Assembly: GCA_947462495.1 (NCBI GenBank)
Contig: CANHOY010000097.1
Span: 1-6,715, forward strand
DNA length: 6,715 bases
Source: Bacteroidota bacterium
GTDB taxonomy: Bacteria > Bacteroidota > Bacteroidia > Chitinophagales > Chitinophagaceae
Direction of reading: 5' to 3'
Below, piece by piece: positions 5,406 to 6,715 of this stretch (positions within the stretch are counted from its first letter, which is position 1; each line of letters starts with the position of its first letter). The notes under the pieces were generated by a model. The model saw only the letters and a list, made by a program, of their open reading frames with translations, was not told the origin of the DNA and did no database searches. The position numbers were made by a program, and so were the translations under genes.

Positions 5406-6715
5406 TTAATTTAATTGCATAGAAGCAATGATTCCTTTTATTTTGTCTTGTAAGAATTGGTATTGTGTATCAAAAGAAGCCTTATCCTTTAAATTGGTTT
5501 GCACACTAAAATAAAATTTTATTTTAGGCTCTGTCCCACTAGGTCGGGCGGAAATTTTACTTCCGTCTTGGGTAATAAATTGCAATACATTGCTTTTGGG
5601 CAAGTTAATTTTCCAGGTTTCCCCCGTTTGTAAATTTTTTCCTACTTGCATTTCATAATCTAATAAGGTAACTACCGCTACATGATTTATACTAGTGGGC
5701 GGAGATTGTCTATACCCTTCCATCATGTTGGCTATTTCCTGTTGGCCATTCATTCCTTTTTTAGTGATGCTTATTAGCGTTTCATAATAGAAGCCATATT
5801 GAATATACAATTCAATCATCTTATCAAACAAGCTTCTTCCTTTACTTTTTTCATAGGCAGCCATCTCACACAATAAAGCCACTGCACTAATGGCATCTTT
5901 ATCTCTAATTTGATCGCCTATCATCAGCCCAAAACTTTCCTCTCCCCCAATGATATAATTTTCTTTGCCCTCTTTTTCTTTAATTAATTCTGCGATCCAC
6001 TTAAATCCAGTAAGAACATTATAACAATTAACCTTATTTTGTTTTGCCACCTCATTGATCATTTCGGTAGTGACGATGGTTGTAATGACCATATCGTTTG
6101 GCTGGGCAATTCCTTTTGCCTTGCGCGCCTCCATCATATAAGCAAATGCCAAAACAGCCGTTTGATTTCCATTCATTAATACCCACTCCCCTTTATGATT
6201 TTTCACCCCCACACCCACTCGGTCTGCATCAGGATCCGTTCCTAATAATATATCAGCATCCAAAGCCTTTGCTTTGGCTAATCCAATACTCATGGTTTCG
6301 CTTTCTTCCGGATTGGGGTAAATAACCGTAGGGAAATTTCCGTCTGGGATGGATTGCTCCTCCACTACATGCACATTGGTAAATCCAAATGCTCCCAATG
6401 CCTTTGGGACCAATGTAATACCTGTTCCATGTATTGGTGTATATACAATTTTTAAATCGTGCTGCTTCGCAATTACTTCCGGATACACACTTAAGGTTTG
6501 AAGCATTTTTGTATATGCATCATCCATGGAAGTTCCAATAAGTTCAATATTTGAGGCGCCTCCTTCCCATTTTACATCATCAATGGATTGTATGGCTTCT
6601 ACTTCAGTAATTACATTTTTATCATGGGGAGGTACTAATTGTCCGCCATCATTCCAATAGGCTTTATAGCCATTATATTCTTTAGGATTATGTGAAGCAG
6701 TACAAACTACGCCCG
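5406..6715 (-). CDS. Phosphoglucomutase/phosphomannomutase (alpha-D-phosphohexomutase), N-terminal part beyond window edge
   Basis: It interconverts hexose 1- and 6-phosphates (glucose or mannose) through a phosphoserine, feeding glycogen, cell-wall or surface-sugar synthesis in the cytosol. In view are 435 residues plus two bases of a partial codon. The frame is open to the right edge and the catalytic loop TASHNP lies upstream of the first internal ATG (6527), so that ATG is not the start. Landmarks in fragment numbering: the phospho-acceptor Ser7 in TASHNP (codon 6693-6695), the metal loop DPDADR (160-165), the sugar-specificity loop GGEESFG (256-262), and the C-terminal phosphate-binding RPSGTEPK (390-397). 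All four active-site loops are intact. The DPDADR form and the size implied (about 140 residues missing, total near 575) fit the long PGM2/PgcA-like branch rather than AlgC-type enzymes. Substrate preference cannot be read from sequence. It is the upstream gene of a unit with pcm. Confidence 0.95.
   Translation of the reverse strand, partial: GVVCTASHNPKEYNGYKAYWNDGGQLVPPHDKNVITEVEAIQSIDDVKWEGGASNIELIGTSMDDAYTKMLQTLSVYPEVIAKQHDLKIVYTPIHGTGITLVPKALGAFGFTNVHVVEEQSIPDGNFPTVIYPNPEESETMSIGLAKAKALDADILLGTDPDADRVGVGVKNHKGEWVLMNGNQTAVLAFAYMMEARKAKGIAQPNDMVITTIVTTEMINEVAKQNKVNCYNVLTGFKWIAELIKEKEGKENYIIGGEESFGLMIGDQIRDKDAISAVALLCEMAAYEKSKGRSLFDKMIELYIQYGFYYETLISITKKGMNGQQEIANMMEGYRQSPPTSINHVAVVTLLDYEMQVGKNLQTGETWKINLPKSNVLQFITQDGSKISARPSGTEPKIKFYFSVQTNLKDKASFDTQYQFLQDKIKGIIASMQLN

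Noticed and set aside
6098..6325. Plus-strand open frame of 75 residues inside the phosphohexomutase gene.
   Set aside because: It is antisense to the conserved metal-binding-loop region and has the Pro/His/Phe-rich look of a shadow frame.
6527..6529. ATG at 6527 as the start of the phosphohexomutase.
   Set aside because: The same frame continues to the window edge and encodes the essential TASHNP phosphoserine loop upstream of this codon.

Overview
The window is an AT-rich chromosomal stretch from a Bacteroidota member, most likely near Chitinophagaceae; that family placement is inferred from protein style, not tested. Three things support it. There is an OMP_b-brl_3-type outer-membrane protein with an N-terminal carboxypeptidase-regulatory-like domain. 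Bacteroidota-type -7 elements (TAnnTTTG) stand in place of sigma70 boxes. Gene starts lack clear Shine-Dalgarno sequences. All genes look chromosomal and housekeeping or cell-envelope. I see no phage, transposon, CRISPR or defence genes.

Layout from left to right: (1) the N-terminal 397 residues of a tail-specific protease (Prc/Tsp, peptidase S41) on the minus strand, cut by the left edge before its catalytic residues; (2) a 139-bp divergent intergenic region with a promoter-like element for each direction; (3) tRNA-His(GTG) on the plus strand, followed at once by a strong intrinsic terminator; (4) a 173-residue membrane protein resembling a short, divergent DUF445 (YheB-like) protein; (5) an 861-residue outer-membrane beta-barrel protein of the TonB-dependent-receptor type, with a glycine-rich segment near its C-terminus; (6) a hairpin terminator that reaches into the 3' end of the convergent next gene; (7) on the minus strand, a two-gene unit in which a phosphoglucomutase/phosphomannomutase-type enzyme (5' end beyond the right edge) is followed after 8 bp by protein-L-isoaspartate O-methyltransferase (pcm).

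Several products share a theme of envelope and protein upkeep: periplasmic proteolysis, an outer-membrane barrel, an inner-membrane DUF445-like protein, repair of damaged Asp/Asn residues, and sugar-phosphate supply for polysaccharides. Nothing shows that they form one dedicated system. I found no convincing undescribed system. The points worth a second look are altered motif residues in the isoaspartyl methyltransferase, a terminator nested in a convergent coding sequence, a coding sequence starting 16 bp after a strong terminator, the glycine-rich barrel segment, and small oddities of the tRNA and its leader.
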